IMG/VR virus record: IMGVR_UViG_3300005613_000253
Span: 1-32,607 of that record
Source of the DNA: a virus
Strand: one strand, 5' to 3'
Length of the DNA stretch: 32,607 bases
Positions 23,183 through 32,121 of this stretch are shown here, piece by piece. The notes beneath the pieces were generated by a model. It searched no databases. It worked only from the letters and a program-made list of their open reading frames with translations, and was not told where the DNA came from. How positions within the stretch are numbered: position 1 is the stretch's first letter; the number at the start of each line of letters is the position of its first letter. The position numbers and the translations under genes were made by a program.

Positions 23183-23974
23183 ATGGCTCAAAATTATAGA
23201 GCGGGCGAAAGTGGCCTGTACACTTTAGGCGGCGGGACACTCCTGCTATCTGAAGTTGACGCCACACTCGTCGGCGGTTACAAGGGATTTGTTTCTGTAG
23301 GAAACATGCCCAATTTCACGTCAACACTCGACCCTGAATTTTTAGAACACTATACCTCGCAGAGCGGTAAACGTGTTAAAGACGAAGAAGTAGTTAGTCA
23401 AATTAATGCTTCTATTACCGCTGAAGTAGACGAATTTTCTGCGGAAAATATCCGTGCATTCTTCTACGGTGGTGATGTGTCAAGTTACGCGGCACAGACT
23501 GCAACAACTGCAACGGCAACTGGTATCATCGGCACGACAAGAGATTTGTATCTTGCTCAAAAAGGTGTTGCATCTGTTGTCGTTAAATCGGCTGGCGGGA
23601 CAACTACTTATTCTGTCACTACTGATTACACGGTTGAAGATGTTTTTGAACTTAAAGCTATCCGTTGGGTTAGCACTGGTTCTATTGGTGATGGTGATGA
23701 AGTTCTCGTTGAGTACGTCTACACAGAAGACGCCGGACAGGAATTTGACGTTCTTTCTAACACGCAGAAAGAAGGTAAGGCTATCCTCATCGGACGTTCT
23801 GACGCAGGTACTAATTGGCGTTGGGATATCCCGTCTGTCAAGATTAACGCATCTGGCGACTTCGGCTTAACTGGTGATGACTGGTCAAGTTTCAGTCTTG
23901 AGATTGCGGTTCTTGAAGATAGCACGGGCGGATTTGGGACATTCCAAATTCCTAACAACAAGTGGAACACGTAA
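23183..23974 (+). CDS. Major tail tube protein
   Basis: 263 aa. YRAGESGLYTLGGG at the start, FEL and GDEVLVEYVYTE strands, and the closing WSSFSLEIAVLED. A middle part (residues about 100-160) with Ala, Thr and Ser-rich strands is probably an added surface domain. Position between the terminator protein and the tail chaperones supports tube. A strong hairpin follows. Confidence 0.85.
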   Translation: MAQNYRAGESGLYTLGGGTLLLSEVDATLVGGYKGFVSVGNMPNFTSTLDPEFLEHYTSQSGKRVKDEEVVSQINASITAEVDEFSAENIRAFFYGGDVSSYAAQTATTATATGIIGTTRDLYLAQKGVASVVVKSAGGTTTYSVTTDYTVEDVFELKAIRWVSTGSIGDGDEVLVEYVYTEDAGQEFDVLSNTQKEGKAILIGRSDAGTNWRWDIPSVKINASGDFGLTGDDWSSFSLEIAVLEDSTGGFGTFQIPNNKWNT

Positions 23975-23981
23975 GCAAATA

Positions 23982-24002
23982 GGGGAGGTTAATAGCCTCC
24001 CC
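23982..24002 (+). terminator. Hairpin after tail tube gene
   Basis: GGGGAGG (23982-23988), 7-nt loop, CCTCCCC (23996-24002), then GACTTTTAGG. The T run is short, so it likely protects or partly terminates the tube mRNA rather than ending it. Confidence 0.65.
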
Positions 24003-24022
24003 GACTTTTAGGAGAAAGTACA

Positions 24023-24484
24023 ATGGCAAAAAAATTTGAGGCAGCGTTGAAACAAAGCGAAGCGTTTCTTGAGGTTGCAGGCAAGCGACTTTTAATCAAA
24101 AAGTGGAATCTTAAACAGACCATGAAATACGGTGGTGAGGTTGCAATGATTGCTAAAAAGCTTTACGGGCAACAAGACAAACTTGTAGACATGGAAGTAA
24201 GCGAATTAATTACTTCATGTATGGATAACGTTCTACCCATCGTAGCGGATACAATCACTAATGATAAAAACGGATTTGACAGCATTGATGAGGCTGAAAA
24301 ATGGCTTAACGACACGGCAGGCTTGTTGGGTTTTGTGTCTCTTGCAACGTTTATTATTCGCCAAAACTTCGGCGGTGATAAAAAAAAAGAAATCGAAACT
24401 CTAAAAGCTCTGATACCGGGATTGAACAAGTTGTTTGCGAAGCTGTCGCCGATGGCTTCAGTTATGAAACAATTCTTAACATGA
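24023..24484 (+). CDS. Tail assembly chaperone (gpG-like)
   Basis: 153 aa. The ALKQSEAFLEVAGKRLLIKKW start is typical of tail assembly chaperones that coat the tape measure. GDKKKE (around residue 118-123) is coded by a run of nine A residues (24380-24388), a slippery site. The -1 frame is open from just before this run into the next ORF. ACATGA overlap at the stop gives an additional coupling signal. Confidence 0.85.
   Translation: MAKKFEAALKQSEAFLEVAGKRLLIKKWNLKQTMKYGGEVAMIAKKLYGQQDKLVDMEVSELITSCMDNVLPIVADTITNDKNGFDSIDEAEKWLNDTAGLLGFVSLATFIIRQNFGGDKKKEIETLKALIPGLNKLFAKLSPMASVMKQFLT
24380..24388 (+). promoter_or_regulatory. Programmed -1 ribosomal frameshift site (A9)
   Basis: Zero-frame codons AAA AAA AAA (24380-24388) contain the heptamer A_AAA_AAA. 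Directly before it the -1 frame has TGA and TAA (24376-24381); after it that frame is open to 24684. A shift here joins 122 residues of the chaperone to 98 residues of the next ORF (220 aa in total), like lambda G-GT. Confidence 0.8.
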
Positions 24485-24684
24485 CGCTTGATGAAATTGA
24501 AATTTTATTGCCCGAAATTATTAAAAAGAAGAAAGAGCAAAGATTAGTAAACATGATTGATTATAGAGTTGCACAACATGCAGACAAAAAAGGCTTTGAA
24601 CAAGCTACTGATAGGTTGAGGCCTAAGGAAGATGATGTCGATGACGTGCAACGTCTTGCTCGAAGATTAGGGCGTAAAGGTTAA
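24481..24684 (+). CDS. Tail assembly chaperone extension (gpT-like frame)
   Basis: From ATG 24481 this would be 67 aa (MTLDEIEILLPEIIKKKKEQR...), but the same frame is open back to 24382, through GIEQVVCEAVADGFSYETIL, so it is best read as the C-terminal half of the frameshift product. LDEIEILLPE and the helical rest resemble T-type extensions that contact the tape measure. It may also be made alone by coupled restart at ATGA. Confidence 0.7.
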   Translation: MTLDEIEILLPEIIKKKKEQRLVNMIDYRVAQHADKKGFEQATDRLRPKEDDVDDVQRLARRLGRKG

Positions 24685-24689
24685 AAACT

Positions 24690-27600
24690 ATGGCTACAAC
24701 AGTTGGCGAAATACTTATCCCGCTTGAGGTCGAGACCAAAGGGCTTAAAAAAGGTGAGAAAGCTATTAAAGGTCTTGGTGATAGTTTACGTTCTCTTGCT
24801 AAACCGGCGGCGATTGCTGCGGCAGCATTGGCCGCTATTGGTGGCAGCGCATTAAAGGCGGCGGCTGATTTAGAAAAGTCTTTGCGTGAGGTTAACACGT
24901 TGCTCGGCAAGACTGCAAGTGGTTTTGCAAAGATACAAAACGATGTTATATCTCTGTCTGGTGAATTAGGTCAATCCGCAAATGATTTATCTTCAGCGTT
25001 ATATCAAGCTGTATCGGCCGGTAATGATTATGACGACGCGTTAAAAGTTGTTGCACAATCAAGCAAGTTAGCGGTTGCAGGTGTGGCAGATTTAACGGAT
25101 ACAGTTAATCTTGTTACTACCGTATTAAACGCTTGGAAGCTCGAGGCGAGTGAACTTGAAGCGGTTTCTGACAGCTTATTTACCACAGTCCGTCTAGGTA
25201 AAACAACAGTGGCGGAAATTGCCGCGGCCATAGGCCAAATCGCACCGACGGCTTTTAATGCAGGTGTGTCATTAGATGAAATTAACGGCGGTCTTGCTTT
25301 ACTTACTGCAAACGGTTTGAGTACAGCCGAAGCTATAACAGGCTTACGAGCTATTCTTTCAGGTGTTATTAAACCCGTTCAAGAGGCGACAGATGCAGCG
25401 GAAAAATTAGGCATTGATTTCAGTGTTGCCGCTATTAAGTCAAAAGGACTTGCCGCCTTCTTGGGTGAAATCGGAGAAGCTACAGACGGAAGCGTTACTG
25501 CATTGGCAGAGTTTTTTCCAAACGTGAGAGCTATTGGTCCGGTGTTAACACTGGCGGCGAAGGGTGGTGCAGAGTTTAATAAGGTTCTTGATGAATACTT
25601 GCAGAAAACAGGTGCAGTTGCAAAGGGAACTGCCGAGATTGAGAAATCAACATCGAGACAGACAGAAAGACTTATTAATGACCTAAAAAACCTACAATTA
25701 GAGTTTGGAAAAAACTCATTACCTGCGTTTAATGTTTTCCTGAAAGGTTTAGGGCGTGTGAGTAAGGGGGTTAAAATTTTAATCGACCGCTCGAAAACAT
25801 GGAGTGAAAGACTTAAGGAGTTGTGGGCAAGAACAAGAAACCTTGCAGGTGCAACAAATGAGCTTAGAAACCTACTCTATGAGGAGCGGCTGGCAAGGCA
25901 AAATAAAGGTTTAGAATTACTCAAAAACGACCTAAAAGCAACCGAACAAGAGGTTAAAGATTTTATAAGAGAATATGAAAAGCTTAACGGGCTACCTGCT
26001 TATAGCGTCAAAACAGATACAGCTACAAAAGAGTTTGGCGAGCTTAGGGCTGAACTCAAAGAGCTTGCAGAACTCCGTAAGCAACCGGGCGAAGAGGACT
26101 CAACACTCGAAAGCCTGCGTAAAATAAAAGCGGAACGTGCGGCAGAAAGAAAAGAACTTGAGCAAAATAAAAAGGTAGAAGAACAGCGAATAAAAAACAT
26201 ACTAAAGCTTAACGAGGAAGCTGCAAAGTTAAGAGAAGAGCTAAAGGCGCAAGACGATATTCCAGTATGGGAAAGGCGTGTGCAACAAGCCGAGACGCTA
26301 TTAAAGACCGCAAAAGAGCTTGGAGATGAGCAAGCAGTGGCAGGAGCGCAGGCAACGCTTGAAGCGGCGCAAAGGGCTAAAAATGCAAAGCTTGCCGAGA
26401 AGCAGGCAAAAAATGAGATAAAACGCAGAAAGGAAGTTGAGAAGATTGCCGCCGCTGAAGCGGAAGCATCAAAACAGCGTGAAATTGCAGAAAAGAAACG
26501 TGCGGAAGCTACGGCAAAAGCAGCGCAAGGCGTTAAAGACTTCTTACGCGAGCTTGAGATATCTACAGAAAACGCGCCAACTCAAAAACTTATTAGCGAC
26601 TTCGAAAAGATAAGCGAACTACTAAAAGATGCACTTCCTGAAGATGTTAAAAAGCTTGAGGATGCATTTGCAAGTTTGGCAGAGCAGGCAGGCAAGCAGT
26701 TCGAAAACGAGCTTAAAAATGTTCAAGACAGAATAAACCAAATCGAAACAGACATTAAAAAGTCAATCGGCCGCGCGTTGGCTGCCGGTCAAGATTACGA
26801 TAGCCGCCGTGCTGCAATCACCAGCGACAAAAGCTTGAACCGTAAAGAGAAAAAAGAGGCACTTGAGAAAATCAATGTTGAGTTTCAAGCGGAACGTGAC
26901 AAGGTTGAGAAGCTTAAAAAGTTCGATGTGATAGATGAAGATACCGCAGAAGAAGCAGGCAGACTTACAAAGTTTGGTTTTAGTGCCGATGAAGCTATTG
27001 GCATAGTAGAACAGCAGAAAAAACTTGAAGAATTAAAGATACAACAAGAAGAGATAAGAAAAGAACAACAGGCGTATGATGACAGAAAGGTTGATTTACT
27101 TGCACAGATAGCAGCAAACACAGCGAAAGGACCACAGCAACCGCCACCACCGCCAGAGGTTTTAGTTACACCGCCAAAACCGGGAGAGCTTGACACGGCA
27201 TTAATCGAGAAATTCAAGGAAGGCATGCACGAGCTTTATGGAGAGTTTACTGATGAAGCTGAAAATGCCATTCAAGGTCTTATTGATAAATTTGGCGGTA
27301 GCGAAATAGAGGCCGCGAATTATTACTTTGATGAACGAAAGAGAATTAGAGAGGGTCTTGGTTTAGATTTTGATGACCCAAGAAAAGAAAAAGAAGAAGA
27401 GCCGCCAATAAGCGTTAGACCTGCCATTATTGGCCCGGGCTTAGAAAATGAGTTAATTGCGCCAGCATTTTCAGGCGCACCGTTAGCACCAACAGAAGAA
27501 GATTTGCAAGATGAGTTATTCGGCACGGCACCAGAAGTAAGTCCCGGCGCGGAAGGTCTCGTAATACCCGAAGGTGGATTTTTGCCGCCCGAATTAGACC

Positions 27601-27809
27601 CTGATGTTTTAGGCGATGTTGGCGTCGATGCGTTAGCCGGATTTGCCGACAGTGCCGGTGGCTTAACAGACGAGATAAGCAACCTCGCTGCAAATATAGT
27701 TGAGAAGTTCACGGAAGTTGACGACCAGTTTACGGAAGTAACAGAATTTCTCACACAGATTAATCAATACTTTTCACCCGGTGGCAACGGTGGCGTAGGA
27801 GTTGTGTAA
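24690..27809 (+). CDS. Tape measure protein
   Basis: 1039 aa, the longest gene. N-terminal VGEILIPLEVETKGLKKG, a small hydrophobic helix (about 37-59), then the conserved TMP core (ALYQAVSAGNDYDDAL, GLSTAEAITGLRAILSGVIKP). Residues about 480-800 are a very charged coiled coil (Lys, Glu, Ala, Arg). From 815 a Pro-rich linker (PPPPPEVLVTPPKP) leads to an acidic C-terminal region. By the usual relation of about 0.15 nm per residue, a tail near 150 nm is expected. No lytic domain seen. Confidence 0.93.
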   Translation: MATTVGEILIPLEVETKGLKKGEKAIKGLGDSLRSLAKPAAIAAAALAAIGGSALKAAADLEKSLREVNTLLGKTASGFAKIQNDVISLSGELGQSANDLSSALYQAVSAGNDYDDALKVVAQSSKLAVAGVADLTDTVNLVTTVLNAWKLEASELEAVSDSLFTTVRLGKTTVAEIAAAIGQIAPTAFNAGVSLDEINGGLALLTANGLSTAEAITGLRAILSGVIKPVQEATDAAEKLGIDFSVAAIKSKGLAAFLGEIGEATDGSVTALAEFFPNVRAIGPVLTLAAKGGAEFNKVLDEYLQKTGAVAKGTAEIEKSTSRQTERLINDLKNLQLEFGKNSLPAFNVFLKGLGRVSKGVKILIDRSKTWSERLKELWARTRNLAGATNELRNLLYEERLARQNKGLELLKNDLKATEQEVKDFIREYEKLNGLPAYSVKTDTATKEFGELRAELKELAELRKQPGEEDSTLESLRKIKAERAAERKELEQNKKVEEQRIKNILKLNEEAAKLREELKAQDDIPVWERRVQQAETLLKTAKELGDEQAVAGAQATLEAAQRAKNAKLAEKQAKNEIKRRKEVEKIAAAEAEASKQREIAEKKRAEATAKAAQGVKDFLRELEISTENAPTQKLISDFEKISELLKDALPEDVKKLEDAFASLAEQAGKQFENELKNVQDRINQIETDIKKSIGRALAAGQDYDSRRAAITSDKSLNRKEKKEALEKINVEFQAERDKVEKLKKFDVIDEDTAEEAGRLTKFGFSADEAIGIVEQQKKLEELKIQQEEIRKEQQAYDDRKVDLLAQIAANTAKGPQQPPPPPEVLVTPPKPGELDTALIEKFKEGMHELYGEFTDEAENAIQGLIDKFGGSEIEAANYYFDERKRIREGLGLDFDDPRKEKEEEPPISVRPAIIGPGLENELIAPAFSGAPLAPTEEDLQDELFGTAPEVSPGAEGLVIPEGGFLPPELDPDVLGDVGVDALAGFADSAGGLTDEISNLAANIVEKFTEVDDQFTEVTEFLTQINQYFSPGGNGGVGVV

Positions 27810-28231
27810 TGGCTGATAGAGATGGAAGTTTCGCATATTTAAGCGGTACTGTAACCGTGACTTTAACCTTCGGTGAAGATTTTGAGGTTGTCAGTAATCA
27901 GCAATCTAACCTGCAAGTAACGCCGATATTACGCGCTAATTCTGTAGCTTGGAATGACGGCAGGCAGCCCGAACGAAAAGAGATACGGCAGATATGGCAG
28001 AAGTTTACAGCGACAGGCACAACACAATCTGCGATTGAAGATTATTTTGAAACTAAGCGGCAATCTTTTTTAGACAAATCCGGCACGTTAACTTATAAAA
28101 AGCCTGATGGGTCTGCACAATTCAGCGAAGCGGGTTGGTTTCTGACAGAGTTTGGATTACCCACAATTACGTCTGGTTTCAAAGGAACGTTTTGGATTGC
28201 CGAATATCAGCTTAAATTTATTAAGCCTTAG
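27809..28231 (+). CDS. Minor tail protein, distal-tail candidate
   Basis: 140 aa, beta-rich (SFAYLSGTVTVTLTFGEDFEVV, FKGTFWIAEYQLKF). It directly follows the tape measure (TAATG overlap), the place of the Dit/lambda gpM-type protein. No exact family recognised. Confidence 0.6.
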   Translation: MADRDGSFAYLSGTVTVTLTFGEDFEVVSNQQSNLQVTPILRANSVAWNDGRQPERKEIRQIWQKFTATGTTQSAIEDYFETKRQSFLDKSGTLTYKKPDGSAQFSEAGWFLTEFGLPTITSGFKGTFWIAEYQLKFIKP

Positions 28232-28239
28232 GAGAAATA

Positions 28240-29760
28240 ATGGCTAATCATGAGTTATACACGTCTACTGCGGCGGTTAAGAATTCTGTTGTAATACAGC
28301 GTAATTTTAATATGGCTTCTACTCTAACATTTCAGGAGCCTAAACGGTACGATGCCACAAGCACTTTTTCCTTGTTAGATACTGTTACTTATACCGACCC
28401 TGAAGCGGGTTTATTGTTTGAGGGTGTGCTTATTAGCAAGAACCCTAAAGCATCGGCGCGTAACGAAAGTATCGGTTGGTCTTGTCAAGACGCCGCCATG
28501 CGAGACATAGCGCGTACGATATACCGTACGACTGCTTCAAGCACGTTCAAATACAATGTTATTGGCAATACTCAAACAACTACCGTAAAAGACGTGCTAC
28601 AAGAGGTTTTAAGCTCCGCTGCAAGCGTTTTAAGCTCGATTGATGGATACACCCTACCAACGGCTACAACGGCTGTTATCCCCGCTACAACTTATTCAGG
28701 ACAAACGTACAAAAGCATTATTGATGACTTAATGAGGCAAGTGCCAAATTGGGGATATTATCCGCTATACGGTGCATCTGGAACTGTCACTTTAACCGTG
28801 GTTGATTTCGTTGCAGGTGGTGCATCTCAAACTATTACGGTTGGTGATGGTTCAGACGTTACATTAAACTCAAGTACAAATTCATCATTAGTAATTCAGC
28901 TTAGCGAAAATATTAATTCAGATGGTAAGTTTAAGAAACTGACTTTAGAAGGTATCGGAGATTTTACCGAGTATTATCGTGTTGAACATTTAGCACCGGC
29001 TTGGGGTTCGGCTACTGCAACGGCTAATATGTTGTTTAGCACAACTTATCCCTGCACGGATTTATTCACGGTTCAAGATGACAATACAGGTGAGTGGCGT
29101 TTTTACCGCGCACCGATAATGTTGTATTATTTTAGCGGTTCGGCTTTGTTAGCGTATACAACGTTAGACCCTGCCGAATATTATCAAGAGACATACGACC
29201 CGATTACGCCGAGTAATCTAATTAATACTCAATTTTTTGAGAACATCGGTAAAACTTGGAGCACTGCAACTGCATCTAATTTTCAGATTTCGTACACGGC
29301 AAGAACGGCTGATTTTTCAAAGACTTTATCAAGCTCAAGCACGGCGTTAGATGGCGAGAAGATAATACAAGATGAAACGTGGGGTAAGTATACCATTACC
29401 GAGAGGTGGAACTTATCGGCAACTTCTACCGTTGTTTATAATACATCTTCAACAATGAATGCTATTTTAACTGATTACGCAAAAATTTACTTGACAGAGA
29501 ATAAAGTTGGGCAAGTTGTTACGTATAAATACGGTGATATTCCATACGAGCTTGGCGATGTAATAACTAACTTTGATAGTTTGCGCATCGGTGGCATGGA
29601 AATAAGGCCAGAACAACGGCAAGTAAGTTTAAGGTTGACAGATGATTTATCTGCAATGCCGTTAGCGTATTACGCGAGGTTGAGAAATACCTTGTGCGAT
29701 GTGCAGCCAGAGACAAAACAGAAACGTAAATTCGGAGGGAGAGAGGACAGAGATGCCTAA
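28240..29760 (+). CDS. Tail hub / baseplate-like protein
   Basis: 506 aa. TFSLLDTVTYTDPEAGLLFEG at the start and TYSGQTYKSIIDDLMRQV in the middle, then FKKLTLEGIG, and a C-terminal section (TYKYGDIPYELGDVITNFDS) that resembles hub proteins which fold like T4 gp27. AGGAGAAATA precedes the start. It is placed after the distal tail candidate, as hub proteins usually are. It overlaps the next gene by 8 bases. Confidence 0.65.
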   Translation: MANHELYTSTAAVKNSVVIQRNFNMASTLTFQEPKRYDATSTFSLLDTVTYTDPEAGLLFEGVLISKNPKASARNESIGWSCQDAAMRDIARTIYRTTASSTFKYNVIGNTQTTTVKDVLQEVLSSAASVLSSIDGYTLPTATTAVIPATTYSGQTYKSIIDDLMRQVPNWGYYPLYGASGTVTLTVVDFVAGGASQTITVGDGSDVTLNSSTNSSLVIQLSENINSDGKFKKLTLEGIGDFTEYYRVEHLAPAWGSATATANMLFSTTYPCTDLFTVQDDNTGEWRFYRAPIMLYYFSGSALLAYTTLDPAEYYQETYDPITPSNLINTQFFENIGKTWSTATASNFQISYTARTADFSKTLSSSSTALDGEKIIQDETWGKYTITERWNLSATSTVVYNTSSTMNAILTDYAKIYLTENKVGQVVTYKYGDIPYELGDVITNFDSLRIGGMEIRPEQRQVSLRLTDDLSAMPLAYYARLRNTLCDVQPETKQKRKFGGREDRDA

Positions 29761-30412
29761 TTTCAGCACACTTAAATTTATTCAACGGGACAGCACATCG
29801 GGTGATAGTGACATTGTTGTATTGCAAGCCGCGATTAACGATGGAGATTTCGGTCAAGTGAAATTTGGTTACATTTCAGGCTCGACCGTAGTCGGTACGG
29901 GTTCATCATTTTCAGCCTTCAACGCTTCCGGGGCTAACTACACAACAGGAACAGCGGCGGTCTTCGGGAGAGATCGCAACTCACGCCCTTTTTTCTATAA
30001 GCCCGGCGGCGGTTCAGATAATGTATCGTTGCCGAGCGCGTCGTTCAGTATGTATCTATCTAATGCGTACAGTTACTCGAGCTACATTACAAGTACCGGT
30101 TCAGTAGGGGCGGCGAATGAAAAATATTTCTTCTACGGAACGGCGGTTAATGACCTATTTTCGCAAGTTGATACATGGAGAATTGAATTTTATACGTTAA
30201 GTGGAACGTCCACATATACGCTTGTTGATGCTTTGGACATATCTGCCGGTTCAGGTGCTTTTTTCGACGCAGGTACTGGGATGCAACAGCAGGGCATAAT
30301 GTCTGCCACCGGTTCGTTTACGCACGTTAGATATGGTGTGTATCCAACAAGTTTTGCATTCACCGGAAGCGTCAGCTTATACAGTATGCGCTTCGGCGTA
30401 TTCGACCCATAA
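29753..30412 (+). CDS. Tail tip / receptor-binding candidate, 219 aa
   Basis: 219 aa from ATG 29753, with GGAGGGAGAG upstream. Beta-rich and full of Ser, Gly, Tyr and Phe (PSASFSMYLSNAYSYSSYIT). As the last structural gene before a terminator it is a candidate tail-tip or receptor-binding protein. No family recognised. Confidence 0.6.
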   Translation: MPNFSTLKFIQRDSTSGDSDIVVLQAAINDGDFGQVKFGYISGSTVVGTGSSFSAFNASGANYTTGTAAVFGRDRNSRPFFYKPGGGSDNVSLPSASFSMYLSNAYSYSSYITSTGSVGAANEKYFFYGTAVNDLFSQVDTWRIEFYTLSGTSTYTLVDALDISAGSGAFFDAGTGMQQQGIMSATGSFTHVRYGVYPTSFAFTGSVSLYSMRFGVFDP

Positions 30413-30434
30413 AAGACCCTTTCTCCTAAGAAAT

Positions 30435-30464
30435 GCCCCTAACTTGTTGTTGGGGGCGCCTTTT
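30435..30464 (+). terminator. Terminator at end of structural operon
   Basis: GCCCCTAAC (30435-30443), loop TTGTT, GTTGGGGGC (30449-30457), one G-T wobble, then GCC and four T residues. It marks the end of the late block. Confidence 0.75.
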
Positions 30465-30541
30465 AACTCTTTGATTATCATACAAACATAATTAGATTAA
30501 ATATAAATAGCGAAATAATGCAAAAAGTTTAAGATTTTGTA

Positions 30542-30570
30542 TTGACAATTTGCAGGGTGTGATATAAGAT
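30542..30570 (+). promoter_or_regulatory. Sigma70-like promoter P5 for downstream small-gene operon
   Basis: TTGACA at 30542-30547, 17-base spacer, TAAGAT at 30565-30570. The leader shares TAGATTTAAGA and AAGAAAGGGA with the P2 leader, as if both units were under one control. Confidence 0.8.
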
Positions 30571-30596
30571 ACTTTTAGATTTAAGAAAGGGACAAA

Positions 30597-30872
30597 ATGA
30601 CAAACGTAGAAAAAATCAAAGAAGCAGCAAAAAAACAAGAAACAAAAGTAAAAAACTTAATCGAGAAGAAATACAAAGTTGTTTCTAATTGTTTCGATTG
30701 TGGAGTTCAAGTTATCAACTCAATGTTCGGAATTTTAGTTGAATACAACCTAACATCAAGCGTAGACGACATCCAAGCCAAAAATGAAGAAGTAAAATCT
30801 TACTTACAGAAAAACGGATTAGCTTGTGTTAAATATAACAACTCACAAGTTTTAGTAAAAATTGCCATTTAA
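30597..30872 (+). CDS. Hypothetical protein, 91 aa
   Basis: 91 aa, first gene after P5, with AAGAAAGGG upstream. Lys-rich helical start, a CFDCGVQVINSM segment, then a mixed part. One paired Cys (CFDC) only. No family recognised; probably expressed early because of the strong promoter. Confidence 0.65.
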   Translation: MTNVEKIKEAAKKQETKVKNLIEKKYKVVSNCFDCGVQVINSMFGILVEYNLTSSVDDIQAKNEEVKSYLQKNGLACVKYNNSQVLVKIAI

Positions 30873-30885
30873 GAAAGGGCGTAAA

Positions 30886-31137
30886 ATGCAAATTAAAGGT
30901 GAACAGTTGATTGATGTTGAAGGCGAGTACGAAAGTGTTGAAGATTTTGAGGCAAAGCACGAAAACTCCAGAATATGTTCAATAGATGGCGTGCAAGTGT
31001 TGTGCTATTGCTACGAGTGCAATAAACCACTACTTAACCACAACAATGAAACATACTATGATGACGTAATGTATTTATGCAAAGAGTGTGATGAAAAGCA
31101 TTATTCCGGACTTATAGCAAACAAAACTGTCATTTAG
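30886..31137 (+). CDS. Small CxxC protein, 83 aa
   Basis: 83 aa from ATG 30886 (AAGAAAGGG upstream). Acidic N-terminus, then CYCYEC and CKEC give a zinc-ribbon-like pair. No family recognised. Confidence 0.6.
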   Translation: MQIKGEQLIDVEGEYESVEDFEAKHENSRICSIDGVQVLCYCYECNKPLLNHNNETYYDDVMYLCKECDEKHYSGLIANKTVI

Positions 31138-31150
31138 AAAGTGAGCTAAA

Positions 31151-31405
31151 ATGTATCGCATTAATTTTGAATTGTACGAAGAAATTATAGATGTTGGGAG
31201 GGTTTATGGTCACGTTGCGCTAACAAAAGACAACAAGCTACAAGATGAACTTTGCTTTGACAAATACAAAAGGTGTATAATAACAGAAAAAAACATTGAC
31301 AAAATAAAGGATGGTATTTGCCGCATGCGAGACAAGCTCGAGCAGGTTAAGCTTGGGTTTTACAATATCTTCGGTTTTGAAATACGTCAAGGTGGCGAGC
31401 AATGA
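31151..31405 (+). CDS. Hypothetical protein, 84 aa
   Basis: 84 aa with AGAAAGTGAG upstream. Beta-rich first half, helical second half (IDKIKDGICRMRDKLEQV). It overlaps the next gene by ATGA. No family recognised. Confidence 0.6.
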   Translation: MYRINFELYEEIIDVGRVYGHVALTKDNKLQDELCFDKYKRCIITEKNIDKIKDGICRMRDKLEQVKLGFYNIFGFEIRQGGEQ

Positions 31406-31575
31406 GTTGGGCAAGTGACCACGACTACGCAGGGCATATAATACACATTAGAGATTATACGTGTAAGTATTGCGGAAAAGGCAGGCTTGATTGGCACGAG
31501 CAAGACGACGGCAAGTGGGTTTTAGTTAAAGACGGAACAACAGAAAAACATATTTGCAGAAAGGTTGAAAAATGA
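31402..31575 (+). CDS. Small zinc-ribbon-like protein, 57 aa
   Basis: 57 aa with CKYCGKG near residue 21 and a HIC near the end, plus several His. It overlaps its two neighbours by ATGA. The Cys and His pattern suggests a metal site; no family recognised. Confidence 0.6.
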   Translation: MSWASDHDYAGHIIHIRDYTCKYCGKGRLDWHEQDDGKWVLVKDGTTEKHICRKVEK

Positions 31576-31796
31576 GTGAAGTAAGATTTAACGTTGGAGA
31601 TTTTGTTTATATTGCAAGTCATATTGGCTATGTTTACGGCGGCCAAATTAAGCTTATAAAGATATACAAAGATTGTGTGCAGTATGAAATATTATTGCCC
31701 GGTCGTGGCGATAACGACATTCGATGGCACAATGTAATTGATCGTGAATGTTATGCAACTCTTGAAGGTGCATTAGAAAAGGTCGAGGCAGAATGA
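31572..31796 (+). CDS. Hypothetical beta-rich protein, 74 aa
   Basis: 74 aa. VRFNVGDFVYIASH followed by strands (QIKLIKIYKD, VQYEILLPG) looks like a small beta-barrel such as an SH3- or KOW-like fold. It overlaps the next gene by ATGA. Role unknown. Confidence 0.6.
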   Translation: MSEVRFNVGDFVYIASHIGYVYGGQIKLIKIYKDCVQYEILLPGRGDNDIRWHNVIDRECYATLEGALEKVEAE

Positions 31797-31972
31797 AAAG
31801 ACAAGATATATATTTTAACGGTGGAACGTTAGCACCTATTGTAGTTGTAGCTTGCGTTTATTGGCTAATCTGGACGGATGATAGACTGCTTGCAGGGCGC
31901 ATACTTGCAACCGCTTTTTTTGCAATGATTAACTTTATGGCGTTACTTGCAGTTAGCAAGGACGACGAATGA
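31793..31972 (+). CDS. Small membrane protein, two membrane segments
   Basis: 59 aa with two hydrophobic stretches, LAPIVVVACVYWLIW (13-27) and ILATAFFAMINFMALLAV (37-54), separated by a short charged turn. An inner-membrane hairpin is likely. It overlaps both neighbours by ATGA. Such small phage membrane proteins can act in superinfection exclusion or lysis control; no evidence decides. Confidence 0.55.
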   Translation: MKRQDIYFNGGTLAPIVVVACVYWLIWTDDRLLAGRILATAFFAMINFMALLAVSKDDE

Positions 31973-32121
31973 AATACTCAACCACTACGCAAATACGCAC
32001 AAGTGCGGAACTTAAGCAAGCGTTTCAACGTTTGTGCAAGAAGAAGAAAACAACGCCGAGCAAGTTTTTACGTGCGGCAATGAGATTATTTACAGAAAGG
32101 GCGATATCATATGAAGAGTGA
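31969..32121 (+). CDS. Ribbon-helix-helix DNA-binding protein candidate
   Basis: 50 aa. STTTQIRTSAELKQAFQRLC forms a possible strand and first helix, and TPSKFLRAAMRLF the second helix, matching the Arc/MetJ-type ribbon-helix-helix layout. Such dimers bind operator DNA and often regulate their own operon. It is the best candidate for a transcription regulator in this window. Confidence 0.6.
   Translation: MKYSTTTQIRTSAELKQAFQRLCKKKKTTPSKFLRAAMRLFTERAISYEE

Noticed and set aside
26885-27754. Long minus-strand ORFs opposite the tape measure gene
   Set aside because: They arise from the low stop density opposite Lys/Glu/Ala-rich coding sequence, have no start signals and are Ser-rich without domains.
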